A stretch of 34,757 bases of DNA from assembly GCF_951801035.1 (NCBI RefSeq), contig NZ_CATOKT010000015.1, one strand, 5' to 3'. Both the position numbers and the translations under genes were made by a program. The notes beneath the pieces were generated by a model. That model searched no databases. It saw nothing but the letters and a program-made list of their open reading frames with translations, and had not been told where the DNA came from. This DNA is from Adlercreutzia sp910585575. GTDB taxonomy: Bacteria > Actinomycetota > Coriobacteriia > Coriobacteriales > Eggerthellaceae. Positions 15,343 to 22,877 of this stretch are shown in pieces. Within the stretch, counting starts at the first letter, position 1; every line of letters begins with the position of its first letter.

Positions 15343-16866
15343 ATGACCTTGGGCAAGAAGAAGGGGCTCTCCCTTTCCCAGACGCGCCGCACCTCGCGCC
15401 GCATGAGCGACAACATGATCGGTACCCATGTGGAGCGTTCCTCCGCCTCGCGGGGGCGCCATGCGGCCGGCAGCAATCCGCGGGGCACCGACCGCGTGGA
15501 GTTCTCCAATAGCCGCCGCTCCCAGCGGGCTACGCGCGGCTATGTCGACCGCGTCGATCCCCAGGCGCGCAGCGGCGAGAGCGATGCCGACTACGCGCGT
15601 CGTTCGAACCGTCGCGGGTATGTCGAGCAGATTCAGGCCACCCAGCGCAAGCGCAAGCTTATCGTGGGTGCTGTGCTGGCCGTGGCCGTGCTGGCCGTCG
15701 CCGTGGTGGCGGGCATATCCGCCTTCTTCGCCGTTTCCGATTCCCAGCTCTCGCTGGGCGACTCCAATGCGAAAGACGCCCTGGCGGCTCCTGTGGAGGG
15801 GGAGGCCTCTTACGTGCTGTGCACCGCTCAGCTGGGAACGGCTACGCAGCCACGGGGCGACGACACCGATGCCTATATGCTCGTGCGCATGGACGAGGGC
15901 GCTCGCCAACTCACCTTCGTCAGCGTGCCCGCGAACTTGCGGGTGAAGCTTTCCGATGGGGAAACCCATTTTCTCTACGAGGCCCGTTCCGTGGGCGGCG
16001 ATGCCGAGCTCATCAAAGCCGTGGCCGCGCTGCTTTCGGTCGAGGTGTCCCACTTCGTGAGCACCGATGCGGAAGGCCTGGCCCAGCTGGTCGATCTTGT
16101 GGGCGGCGTGCCCGTTGATCTGGCCGTTGAAGTGGACGACCCGACGGCTGGCGTCGCCGTTCTGCGCGCCGGCGAGCAAACTCTGAACGCCACCCAGGCG
16201 CTTACGCTGCTGCGGGCAGCCAACTTCAGCGACGACTTGGAAACCCAGGCGCAGAACCGCGCGCTGTTCACGGTGAATTTGGCAGGGAAGGCCACCTCGG
16301 GCGAGGGGCTCAGCTTCCCCTCGGTGGTGGCCGATGCTTCTTCGGCCGTCTGCACCGACTGGACCAGCGGCCAAATCATCGCCTTGGGCGACGCGTTCCG
16401 TCCCTTAAGCGATGCCACGGTGTACGCCTGCGTGGTTCCCGGGCGTCTCACCGCTGACGACGAGGGACGCACGGTGTACGAAGTGTCCGATGAGGAGCTG
16501 GGGTCGCTGATGGATGTGGTGCGCGCGGGCAATGCGCCGGCGACAGCCGAGGGCTCGGTGGCGGCCGTCGATCGCTCGAAGGTGACTGTGGAGGTGCGCA
16601 ACGGCGCCCAGGTTAACGGCGCTGCCGCCCGTATGGGCGAGATCCTGGAATCCTGCGGCTATAAGGTGGAGTCGGTGGGCAACGTCGACGACGGCACCCT
16701 GTATCCCGAGACGCTGGTCATCTACAAGGACGAGGCCAACGAGGCTGCTGCGAAGGCCATTGTGGCCGATGTGGCCGGCGGGCGCGTGGTCAACGGCGGC
16801 GACTTCTACACGTTCGACACGGACATTCTGGTGGTTATCGGCCAAGATTGGATTCCCGCCGCATAG
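15343..16866 (+). CDS. LytR-CpsA-Psr family protein with LytR C-terminal domain
   Basis: A 507-aa membrane protein. It has a 105-residue basic cytoplasmic tail rich in Arg/Ser, one membrane segment (about 106-130), an LCP domain (about 155-340) and a LytR_C domain (about 422-505, starting VEVRNGAQVNGAAARMGEIL). LCP enzymes transfer undecaprenyl-linked glycopolymers to peptidoglycan. LCP signatures visible here are DAYMLVRMD, LVDLVGGVPVDLAVEVDD, NATQALTLLRAANFSDDLETQAQN and the R at the QNRALF site. However, the usual IPRDT motif, whose Arg contacts the lipid pyrophosphate, reads VPANLRV (196-201), so the catalytic state is doubtful. It lies 8 nt after murA, probably in the same transcript. 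Confidence 0.82.
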   Translation: MTLGKKKGLSLSQTRRTSRRMSDNMIGTHVERSSASRGRHAAGSNPRGTDRVEFSNSRRSQRATRGYVDRVDPQARSGESDADYARRSNRRGYVEQIQATQRKRKLIVGAVLAVAVLAVAVVAGISAFFAVSDSQLSLGDSNAKDALAAPVEGEASYVLCTAQLGTATQPRGDDTDAYMLVRMDEGARQLTFVSVPANLRVKLSDGETHFLYEARSVGGDAELIKAVAALLSVEVSHFVSTDAEGLAQLVDLVGGVPVDLAVEVDDPTAGVAVLRAGEQTLNATQALTLLRAANFSDDLETQAQNRALFTVNLAGKATSGEGLSFPSVVADASSAVCTDWTSGQIIALGDAFRPLSDATVYACVVPGRLTADDEGRTVYEVSDEELGSLMDVVRAGNAPATAEGSVAAVDRSKVTVEVRNGAQVNGAAARMGEILESCGYKVESVGNVDDGTLYPETLVIYKDEANEAAAKAIVADVAGGRVVNGGDFYTFDTDILVVIGQDWIPAA

Positions 16867-16907
16867 TGAACGATTTTGATGGAGCGGGGGGCGGCAGGGG
16901 AGCGCTG

Positions 16908-16916
16908 TGCTATGAT
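16908..16916 (+). promoter_or_regulatory. Candidate extended -10 upstream of the NifU-type gene
   Basis: TGC followed by TATGAT (16911-16916) fits an extended -10, 37 nt before the start at 16954. No -35 is recognisable. Confidence 0.4.
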
Positions 16917-16953
16917 TCCTCTGATACCTATCCCTTCTGAAAAGGAGCAAACC

Positions 16954-17184
16954 ATGGTTGAAAAGACCGATGTTGCGGCAGTGCTCGAGCTGATCCGTCC
17001 CAGCCTGCAGGCCGACGGTGGCGACGTGCAGCTGGTAGACGTGGCCGAGGACGGCACGGTTACCGTCGAGCTGCAGGGCGCTTGCAAGGGCTGCCCCATG
17101 TCCCAGATGACCCTGGCCAACGGCGTCGAGCGCATCCTGAAGGAGCGCGTGCCCGGCGTCACGAAGGTGGTTCCGGCCCAGTAG
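16954..17184 (+). CDS. NifU C-terminal-domain Fe-S scaffold protein
   Basis: A 76-aa stand-alone NifU-like (Nfu) domain. LIRPSLQADGGDVQLVDV and the CxxC pair C44/C47 in GACKGCPMSQMTL are diagnostic. Such proteins assemble or carry [4Fe-4S] clusters to apo-enzymes, here plausibly the many Fe-S enzymes of an anaerobe. Start ATG 16954 has AAAGGAG 6 nt upstream; an upstream in-frame ATG at 16876 lacks this and adds residues outside the family. A large hairpin follows. Confidence 0.93.
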   Translation: MVEKTDVAAVLELIRPSLQADGGDVQLVDVAEDGTVTVELQGACKGCPMSQMTLANGVERILKERVPGVTKVVPAQ

Positions 17185-17231
17185 CGCTGCACCGTGCGTC
17201 CTGTCGGCCGCGCGAGTCATTGGATGTGACG

Positions 17232-17322
17232 GGGCCCTGAGGCGCTCGCCCTTGGTTCCTTCGCCCTTCGGCGCGCTTGCGTCGGGGCAAGGGATCGAGC
17301 TGAGGCGCCTCAGGGCCCTTTG
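17232..17322 (+). terminator. Large imperfect hairpin after the NifU-type gene
   Basis: The outer stem of 14 bp is perfect (17232-17245, GGGCCCTGAGGCGC, with 17305-17318). Inside it, CCCTTG (17249-17254) pairs with CAAGGG (17288-17293), leaving about 33 nt of inner GC-rich sequence. The 3' side is followed by only TTTG, so it is a weak classical terminator and may be a dispersed palindromic repeat or a processing and stability element. Confidence 0.6.
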
Positions 17323-17367
17323 CTGCATCTGGTTGAGGAAGAGATCGAAGAGAGTAAGAGGAAACCT

Positions 17368-17658
17368 ATGGAAGGATGCTGGTCGCGACGGGGATGCGAC
17401 GAGGAGATGATGGGGCGCTGTCCCCATAACGTGCCCGGTGAGCCCTGTCCCGCTGACTGTCATTTCGCCGCTTGCCATCGGCCGACCCATGTGGTGTGCG
17501 AAGACTTCGACATTCTGCTGAATCCGCAGCGCGATTACGATGCGGCCGTGAAGCAGGTGTGCCGCTTCTGCGAACACTTCCTGGTGCACGGGCCCGACAT
17601 TGACCCTGCGGCCCAGGGCGACAAGATGTTCAGCGGACGTAATCGGTTTATCCTGTAA
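17368..17658 (+). CDS. Small Cys-rich protein of unknown function
   Basis: A 96-aa protein I do not recognise. It has ten cysteines, in GCW, GCD, RCP, PCPADC, AAC, VCE and a closing VCRFC. It also has several His, suggesting binding of zinc or an Fe-S cluster. The C-terminal FSGRNRFIL end looks conserved-protein-like rather than random. It has no signal peptide or membrane segment. ATG 17368 is preceded by AGAGGAAA; an in-frame TTG at 17320 lies inside the hairpin and is unlikely. The position between a NifU-type scaffold and a zinc-ribbon gene fits a metal or redox role, but that is only context. Confidence 0.7.
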   Translation: MEGCWSRRGCDEEMMGRCPHNVPGEPCPADCHFAACHRPTHVVCEDFDILLNPQRDYDAAVKQVCRFCEHFLVHGPDIDPAAQGDKMFSGRNRFIL

Positions 17659-17724
17659 ACTAAGGTGGCGCTCTTGGAGCGTCATCAAGCCTCGGCAACG
17701 GTGTTGCAACGAGGGTAAGGGGCG

Positions 17725-17755
17725 TTGGCGGCTGCCAAGGCTCCTTTGTTACAAT
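17725..17755 (+). promoter_or_regulatory. Promoter of the zinc-ribbon/lgt unit
   Basis: Extended -10 TGTTACAAT (17747-17755) with a possible -35 TTGGCG (17725-17730) at a long 19-nt spacing. It lies 36 nt before the start of the small zinc-ribbon gene. Confidence 0.5.
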
Positions 17756-17791
17756 GGGCGGTAAGAGCGGTTCGTCAGAAGGAGGTGCCCG

Positions 17792-18022
17792 GTGCGAGAG
17801 GCAGTGCGTTGTCCGGCTTGTGGTGCCTCTGATCTGAACGTGTGCGCCTACGACTCCATGATGGTGCTGCGCCCTAACCTGGCGCTGTTCTCACTGACGT
17901 GCCCTCATTGCGCGACGCGTCTGTCAGCCTTGATGCCCATTCCTCCCTCATTGCGCGAAGAGGTAACGTTTGCCGCTATAGAGTTGGGCGCCGGCATGGG
18001 CGCTCACGAGGGGACCGCATAA
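17792..18022 (+). CDS. Small zinc-ribbon protein
   Basis: A 76-aa protein with two Cys pairs (CPACG near the N-terminus and CPHC at about 37-40), forming a probable zinc ribbon. A short hydrophobic/acidic tail follows. The function is unknown. The GTG start at 17792 is supported by a near-perfect AAGGAGGTG at 17779-17787. Its stop overlaps the lgt start by one base (TAATG), so translation of lgt is likely coupled to it. Confidence 0.75.
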   Translation: MREAVRCPACGASDLNVCAYDSMMVLRPNLALFSLTCPHCATRLSALMPIPPSLREEVTFAAIELGAGMGAHEGTA

Positions 18023-18861
18023 TGCTCAACGAAATTTATCAAAACCTTGACCCCGTTGCGTTCTCGCTGGGGCCCTTAGTGGTGCGCTGGTACGGTCTAG
18101 CCTATGTGCTGGGCTTCGTGGCGGCCGCCTTTATCGTGTACAAGGTGGCGAAGCGCTGGCGCATCGCGCTGGACGACGACGCCCTCATCACCATCATGGT
18201 GTGCGCCATCGTGGGCATCGTGCTGGGTGCGCGCCTGGGCTACGTGCTGTTCTACGGTGACGGCTACTACCTGGCCCATCCCTTGGAAATCCTCGCCTTC
18301 AACCAGGGCGGCATGAGCTTCCACGGGGGTCTTGTGGGCATCCTCATCGGCGGTGCCGTGGCGGCGAAGCTCACGGGCATCCCGTTCCTCACCTTGGCCG
18401 ATCTGGGTGCCATCGCTGCTCCCATCGGGCTGTTCTTCGGCCGCTGCGCCAACTTCGTGAACGGCGAGCTGTGGGGCGCGCCCACCGACGCCCCGTGGGG
18501 CGTGGTGTTCGGCGGCGCCGCCGGCATGATGCCGCGCCATCCCTCGCAGCTCTACGAGGCGCTCCTCGAGGGTCTTGTCATCTTCATCGTGCTGTACCTG
18601 CTTTCGCGCAAGATGCCCCCGCGTCCCCGCGGCACGTTCCTCGGCGCCTTCCTTGTGATGTACGGCATCTTCCGCTTCCTCATCGAGTTCGTCCGCGAGC
18701 CCGACGTCCAGCTCGGCTACCTCTGGGGGGGCTGGCTCACCATGGGCCAAGTGCTCTCCATTCCCGTCATCATAGCCGGCATCGTGTTGCTGGTTTACGC
18801 CGCGAAGAAGAAGCTGCCCCAGCAGGGCATGAAGCCGCGGGCCGGACAAGAAGAGTCGTAG
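18022..18861 (+). CDS. lgt: Prolipoprotein diacylglyceryl transferase
   Basis: Lgt (279 aa) transfers diacylglycerol from phosphatidylglycerol to the lipobox cysteine of prolipoproteins, in the plasma membrane. About seven membrane segments are visible. The family signature is GRCANFVNGELWG (140-152) with R141. The catalytic-region motif GGMSFHGGLVG contains H101. The enzyme would process the lipoproteins predicted in this window, such as the mosaic lipoprotein at 7772 and the Tat lipoproteins at 22594 and 28081. ATG 18022 overlaps the previous stop and has GAGGGGA upstream. The last 19 nt of shared sequence near its 3' end recur 289 bp downstream. Confidence 0.96.
   Translation: MLNEIYQNLDPVAFSLGPLVVRWYGLAYVLGFVAAAFIVYKVAKRWRIALDDDALITIMVCAIVGIVLGARLGYVLFYGDGYYLAHPLEILAFNQGGMSFHGGLVGILIGGAVAAKLTGIPFLTLADLGAIAAPIGLFFGRCANFVNGELWGAPTDAPWGVVFGGAAGMMPRHPSQLYEALLEGLVIFIVLYLLSRKMPPRPRGTFLGAFLVMYGIFRFLIEFVREPDVQLGYLWGGWLTMGQVLSIPVIIAGIVLLVYAAKKKLPQQGMKPRAGQEES
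18837..18855 (+). repeat. 19-bp direct repeat, copy 1 (3' end of lgt)
   Basis: GCGGGCCGGACAAGAAGAG inside the last codons of lgt, identical to 19126-19144. Confidence 0.85.
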
Positions 18862-19125
18862 AGCAGCGAATAGCTCGTTACGCTTTGCACACTGCAAGGT
18901 TCCTAAATCGTCCTGTTTGGTCCCCGTTAGAATTTGCGGGATAATTTCTGACCTGGTCTTTTACGACGACAGGGAACCAAACTCTCGCCTTTTGACAAGA
19001 GAAAAGGAACCAAACCGGTCGATCCTGGAACCTCGCCTTTGTCGAGGGTGGGCCTTCGTATTTGACGAGAGCGAATCCGCATTCGGAAGGAGACAGCGCG
19101 AAGTCTCCGGCGCAGGGCCCCGCCT

Positions 19126-19144
19126 GCGGGCCGGACAAGAAGAG
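19126..19144 (+). repeat. 19-bp direct repeat, copy 2
   Basis: An exact copy of GCGGGCCGGACAAGAAGAG from the end of lgt, lying outside any gene, so the two copies bracket 270 bp of unusual sequence. Confidence 0.85.
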
Positions 19145-19170
19145 CCCCCGCCGGGAGGGGGCGGGGGCTC
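19142..19170 (-). terminator. Terminator of the DmsAB-like operon
   Basis: An 11-bp GC stem (19142-19152 with 19160-19170, core GAGCCCCCGCC) with a 7-nt loop. Read on the - strand it is followed by TTCTTGT, placing it 40 nt after the DmsB-like stop. Confidence 0.7.
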
Positions 19171-19210
19171 AAGCGGGAAGGGCGATGTCGTCCGGCGCTT
19201 ACGCGCGTCG

Positions 19211-19816
19211 TTAGGCGGTAATCACCGGTAGATAGAACACGCGGGGGTTCGTGCCCTCTTCGGGCTTGTACACGTCGCCGCCGCGGGCTTCCGCCATCTT
19301 CTTCATTTCGGACAGCTCACCGAAGAAGCGGGCCTCGGCCATGCACACCTTCACGCACACCGGGTCGGGTGTGTCGTTGCCTGAGTGCCCCAGGCAGAAG
19401 TCGCACTTGTCCATGGTCATCTTCTTCACGCGGTCCTTGTAGGCCACCTGCTCGTACTCGTTCAGGTCGGCGCCGAAGTAGCCTTCCTCGGTCTCCACCA
19501 GGTAGCGCGCGTCGTAGGGGCAGACGGTCTGGCAGCTGCCGCAGCCGATGCACTTCTCCTTGTCGATGGTGACGATGCCGTCCTCGCGCTTCACCGAGGC
19601 GCCCGTGGGGCAGATCTCGGCGCAAGGGGCCGTCTCGCACATCATGCACAGCATGGGGCGAATGGTGCGCACGGCGTTGGGATAGGTGCCCTCGGTGCCG
19701 CGCACCACGTTCGAGCGCGTTACGCCGGGAGGCGTCCCGTTCGCCGCCTTGCAGGCCACCGAGCAACCGTGGCAGCCCACGCACTTCTCAAGGTCGATAA
19801 CGAATCCGTACTCCAT
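19211..19816 (-). CDS. DmsB-like four-cluster ferredoxin subunit
   Basis: A 201-aa electron-transfer subunit with four cysteine groups for four [4Fe-4S] clusters: CVGCHGCSVAC, CMMCETAPCAEIC, CIGCGSCQTVC, and CDFC with CVKVC. This is the DmsB/NrfC/PhsB family, which passes electrons to a molybdopterin catalytic subunit. It lies 18 nt after that subunit, with AAGGGGTGA upstream of its ATG. It lacks its own Tat signal and would be exported by hitch-hiking on the catalytic partner. No NrfD/DmsC-type membrane anchor follows; the operon ends here. Confidence 0.93.
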   Translation of the reverse strand: MEYGFVIDLEKCVGCHGCSVACKAANGTPPGVTRSNVVRGTEGTYPNAVRTIRPMLCMMCETAPCAEICPTGASVKREDGIVTIDKEKCIGCGSCQTVCPYDARYLVETEEGYFGADLNEYEQVAYKDRVKKMTMDKCDFCLGHSGNDTPDPVCVKVCMAEARFFGELSEMKKMAEARGGDVYKPEEGTNPRVFYLPVITA

Positions 19817-19834
19817 GTATGGTCACCCCTTCCT

Positions 19835-22594
19835 TTACGCGATCTTCTCAAGCTTGCAGCGCACGCACTGGTCCACGCCCGAGCACAAGTGGTCCATGCG
19901 CTTCGGGTCGCCGGCGGGCACCAGATGGTTCACCGCCGTGCCCTTGGCGTTGCCGATGGGCTGGAAGTCCGACTGGCCGCCCAAATGTCCGCCGACGCTG
20001 GCCACGCACTCGGGGTGCACGAACTCGGTAACCACGGCCACGCCCTCCACGGTGTCGCCGTCGCGGTTGGACAGGCGCACCTTGTCGCCCGAGGCAATGC
20101 CCTTGGCCGCCGCGGTGCCCGAGTTGATCTCCAGGAAGTAGCAGCTCTCGTCCAGCTCGTTGATCTCGTTGATCCAGGCGTTCTGCACCTGCCAGGTGTC
20201 GGTGTTGATGGCGTTGGTCCAGTACACGGGGAACAGGTCAAAGTCCGGGTCCTCGATCTCGTGGTCCACGCAGGGCTTCCATTCCGGCAGCGGCATGTAG
20301 TCGTCGGTCTCCCAGGGAATGCCGAGCTTCGCCACTTCGGCCTCCACCTTCTCCTTCGCCTCAAGCATGAAGTCGAAGTACAGGGGGATGCGGCCGGGCT
20401 GCCCGGCAGCGAACACGTACACCTCGTCGGCCTTGCGGTCGCGGGTCCACACGCCGTTCTCGCGGAACCACTCCACGCCGCGGTCGCCGCCGGCCAGGGA
20501 CTTCAGGGCCGCGTCGCACACGCGCTCGGCGGTAATCTGCTCCTGTCCGTCCAGCTTGTAGGCGTCGGCCAGGCGGTAGTAGTCGTTCAAGGCACCGGAG
20601 TACTCGGCGGTCTTGCCGGCCTTGGCGGCCAGGGCGCCGAAGGTGTCGAGGGCCGAGGGGCAGTCGTCCTTGGCGGGCACGATGGGCATGCGGCCGGCCA
20701 CGATGAAGGGCACCTCGGGGCAGCCGGGCACGCGGTGGTTGTTGAAGGACAGCGGCAGCGGGTCGAAGCGCTCAAGGTAGGAGGGCTCGGGGATGATGAG
20801 GTCGTAGTAGTACGAGGAATCGTTCAGATAGATGTCCATGCCGAAGATCCAGTCGAAGGATTCCAGCACCTTGGCCTGGTAGTCGTGGTTGCACCAGTTC
20901 TTCAGCGGGTTGGAGGCCACGCAGAAGGCCACCTCGGAGGGCTTGGTCTTGTACACGTCCGGTTGCACCTGGGCAATGTAGCCAAAGTGCTGGTCCATGG
21001 TCAGGGGCTGCAGCTCCTCCAAGGCCTCGGTGGTGGGGGTGTAGCTCATCTCGCGCACCTTCTGGTAGTGCGACTGGTTGGCCGGATAGCCATGGGCCAT
21101 GGCCAGATCGTTGATGAGGCCGTCCTCTTCCCAGACGTCGAAGGCCCAGGTGTGGTCGGTGTCGCCCTCGTAGAAGCCGTAGGCGTTCTTGGTGTAGTAG
21201 CCCAGGTAGCCGCCGCGGGCGAAGGTGTTGCCCACCAGCGTGTTCAGCTGCAGCAGGGCCCACTGGGACACGAAGCCGTGCTTGTGGCGGGCAATGCCGC
21301 TGAAGATGTCGACGGCGGCGGGACGGTAGGGCACCTCAAGGCCGTCCACGTTCACGGTCTGCCCGATGCAGGCCGCCTCGCCGAACTCCTTGGCCAGACG
21401 ACGGATGGTGTCGGCGGGCACCGTGGAGATCTTCTCGGCGTAGTCGGGGGTGTAGGAGGCCACGTGCTCCTTGAAGATGCTGAAGGCGGTCTTGGCCTTC
21501 ACGCCGTCCACCTCGAACTCGCCTTCCAGGGCGGGCGTGGTGCACTCGTCGTAGGGCTTCGCCTTGTTATCCGTGGTGTCCCAGTACAGGGCCTTGTTGC
21601 CCTTCTTTGCGTCGCGGATGACGCGCTTGGTCTTCGGGTTCACCAGCGACGGGCCGTTGGTGCGGTTGGTCAGGAACTCCTCGTCGTAGAGGCCGTACTC
21701 GTTCACCAGCAGGTTGGCCATGGCCAGGGCCACGGCGGCGTCGGTGCCGGGGCGGATGGGCACCCACTCGTCGGCCTTCTCGGCGGCGCCGGACATGTGC
21801 GGGTCGAAGTTCACCAGTTTGCAGCCGTTGGCGCGGGCCTCGGCGAAGATCTTGGCCGTGATGCCCATGCCGTGGCGGGTGGCCACGCCGGCCTGGGTGC
21901 CGAACTGCATGAGGTACTTGCAGTTGCCGTAGTCGGGGGTGGCGTTGCCTGAGCCGGTCATAAGGCCGGTGATGGTGTGGGTGGGCGCGCCGCAGATGTC
22001 GGCCTTGAAGGGCACGGGGATGTTGCCGTTGCTGCCCAGCCAGTTCATGGCGTCGATCCAGGAGATGAGCGAGGTGATGAGGGCGAACACGATGATGGGG
22101 TTGCCCTTCTCCTTCTGCTCCTCCAGCTTTTCCAGAATGAGGTCGTAGGCCTCGTCCCAGCTGATCTCCTGCCAGCCGGGGTCGATGCCGACGCCCTTTT
22201 CGGGGTTGGTGCGGATGAGCGGCTTGGTGATGCGGTTCTCATCGTAGAGCTGCATGATGCCCGCGGTGCCCTTGCCGCACAGATGCCCCCAGCCGGCGGG
22301 GCTGCGGTCGTCGCCCTTGATCTCCACCAGCTTGCCGTCTACTACATGCCCCAAAATGCTGCAGGCGTTGAAGCACATGTTGCACTGCGAGGGCAGCCAC
22401 TCGCCCTCGTCCTCCCGGGCGATGGGCTGGGCCACGGGGCCGGTCGTGCCGGTTTCGGCCAGGCCGTCCTCTTCCGGCGCAGCGGCCTGGGTGGCGCAGC
22501 CGGCCAGCCCGGCTGCGGCGCCAGCGGCCACAGCGGCCGTGCCGCCCTTCACAAAGGTGCGGCGGCTGATGGCGTGAAGCTTCTCTTCGGTCAT
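19835..22594 (-). CDS. DmsA-like Tat-exported molybdopterin oxidoreductase
   Basis: Catalytic subunit (919 aa) of the DMSO reductase superfamily. A twin-arginine signal (SRRTFVKGG, 10-18) continues into a lipobox-like LAGC (30-33). An N-terminal [4Fe-4S] site follows, C71, C74, C78 and C106. The molybdopterin domains and a C-terminal dinucleotide-binding domain come next. The residue at the usual molybdenum-ligand position is probably C201 in DICGAPTH, as in Cys-ligated relatives, not Ser as in true DMSO reductases. The extreme C-terminus has an extra CSGVDQCVRC cluster. Start 22594 is fixed by AGGAGGAG just upstream; an in-frame start at 22648 is weaker. The substrate is unknown. Eggerthellaceae use paralogues for catechol dehydroxylation and other acceptors. 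It is divergent from a membrane LuxR regulator. Confidence 0.9.
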   Translation of the reverse strand: MTEEKLHAISRRTFVKGGTAAVAAGAAAGLAGCATQAAAPEEDGLAETGTTGPVAQPIAREDEGEWLPSQCNMCFNACSILGHVVDGKLVEIKGDDRSPAGWGHLCGKGTAGIMQLYDENRITKPLIRTNPEKGVGIDPGWQEISWDEAYDLILEKLEEQKEKGNPIIVFALITSLISWIDAMNWLGSNGNIPVPFKADICGAPTHTITGLMTGSGNATPDYGNCKYLMQFGTQAGVATRHGMGITAKIFAEARANGCKLVNFDPHMSGAAEKADEWVPIRPGTDAAVALAMANLLVNEYGLYDEEFLTNRTNGPSLVNPKTKRVIRDAKKGNKALYWDTTDNKAKPYDECTTPALEGEFEVDGVKAKTAFSIFKEHVASYTPDYAEKISTVPADTIRRLAKEFGEAACIGQTVNVDGLEVPYRPAAVDIFSGIARHKHGFVSQWALLQLNTLVGNTFARGGYLGYYTKNAYGFYEGDTDHTWAFDVWEEDGLINDLAMAHGYPANQSHYQKVREMSYTPTTEALEELQPLTMDQHFGYIAQVQPDVYKTKPSEVAFCVASNPLKNWCNHDYQAKVLESFDWIFGMDIYLNDSSYYYDLIIPEPSYLERFDPLPLSFNNHRVPGCPEVPFIVAGRMPIVPAKDDCPSALDTFGALAAKAGKTAEYSGALNDYYRLADAYKLDGQEQITAERVCDAALKSLAGGDRGVEWFRENGVWTRDRKADEVYVFAAGQPGRIPLYFDFMLEAKEKVEAEVAKLGIPWETDDYMPLPEWKPCVDHEIEDPDFDLFPVYWTNAINTDTWQVQNAWINEINELDESCYFLEINSGTAAAKGIASGDKVRLSNRDGDTVEGVAVVTEFVHPECVASVGGHLGGQSDFQPIGNAKGTAVNHLVPAGDPKRMDHLCSGVDQCVRCKLEKIA

Positions 22595-22761
22595 CTCTCC
22601 TCCTCTTGGTTGATTCGAGGCGCTTTGCCCCCGAATTTCCTCCTCCAATACGGTGCGGGACGGCGGTGACGCGAGGGCATCCCCCTTCGCTGCCTGCTCC
22701 TTTCACGATGGCGCGTCCCGCATTCAACCTATCAGCGACCGGTGCGAAAAGCAGCCTCCGA

Positions 22762-22797
22762 AGAGGGGTCATTGTGAAAATACCCCTCTGAGGGGGA
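22762..22797. promoter_or_regulatory. Palindromic putative operator between the molybdoenzyme and LuxR genes
   Basis: AGAGGGGT (22762-22769) and ACCCCTCT (22782-22789) form a perfect 8-bp inverted repeat 12 nt apart. The right arm overlaps a second palindrome, TACCCCTCTGAGGGGGA. TACCCCT fits the heptamer TACYYMT known for NarL, which shares the LuxR-type helix-turn-helix. It lies in the 283-nt divergent intergenic region (22595-22877). In that region I also see a candidate -10 TAGAAT (22852-22857) for the LuxR gene but no clear promoter for the molybdoenzyme. Confidence 0.5.
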
Positions 22798-22877
22798 CAA
22801 GAATCGGCCCCTGTTTACGGAGCTGAAATCAGCGGGGCAAGCCAAAACCGATAGAATGAAGGCGGAGGAAAACCATC

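Larger units (their letters stand above)
18862..19210. other. Non-coding stretch between lgt and the DmsB-like gene
   Basis: This 349-nt gap has no gene I can support; short frames on both strands lack ribosome sites and recognisable products. It is AT-richer than its flanks. It holds related short motifs: GTTTGGTCCCC (about 18913), and GGAACCAAAC twice (about 18973 and 19006). It also has two hairpin-like units starting CTCGCCTTT (about 18984 and 19034), a second copy of the 3' end of lgt (19126-19144) and a GC-rich terminator. It looks like a remnant or dispersed intergenic repeat rather than a promoter region, since both neighbours end here. Confidence 0.5.

Noticed and set aside
18878..19231. 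Short frames on both strands in the lgt-DmsB gap (about 81-104 codons)
   Set aside because: They overlap each other, lack start signals and translate repeat-derived sequence. The region is better explained as non-coding repeat and terminator.
19385..21952. Very long (855-codon) open frame on the + strand, opposite the molybdoenzyme
   Set aside because: Same artefact: the - strand encodes a clear Tat-exported molybdopterin enzyme with Fe-S cysteines, and the + strand product is low-complexity Val/His/Gly.
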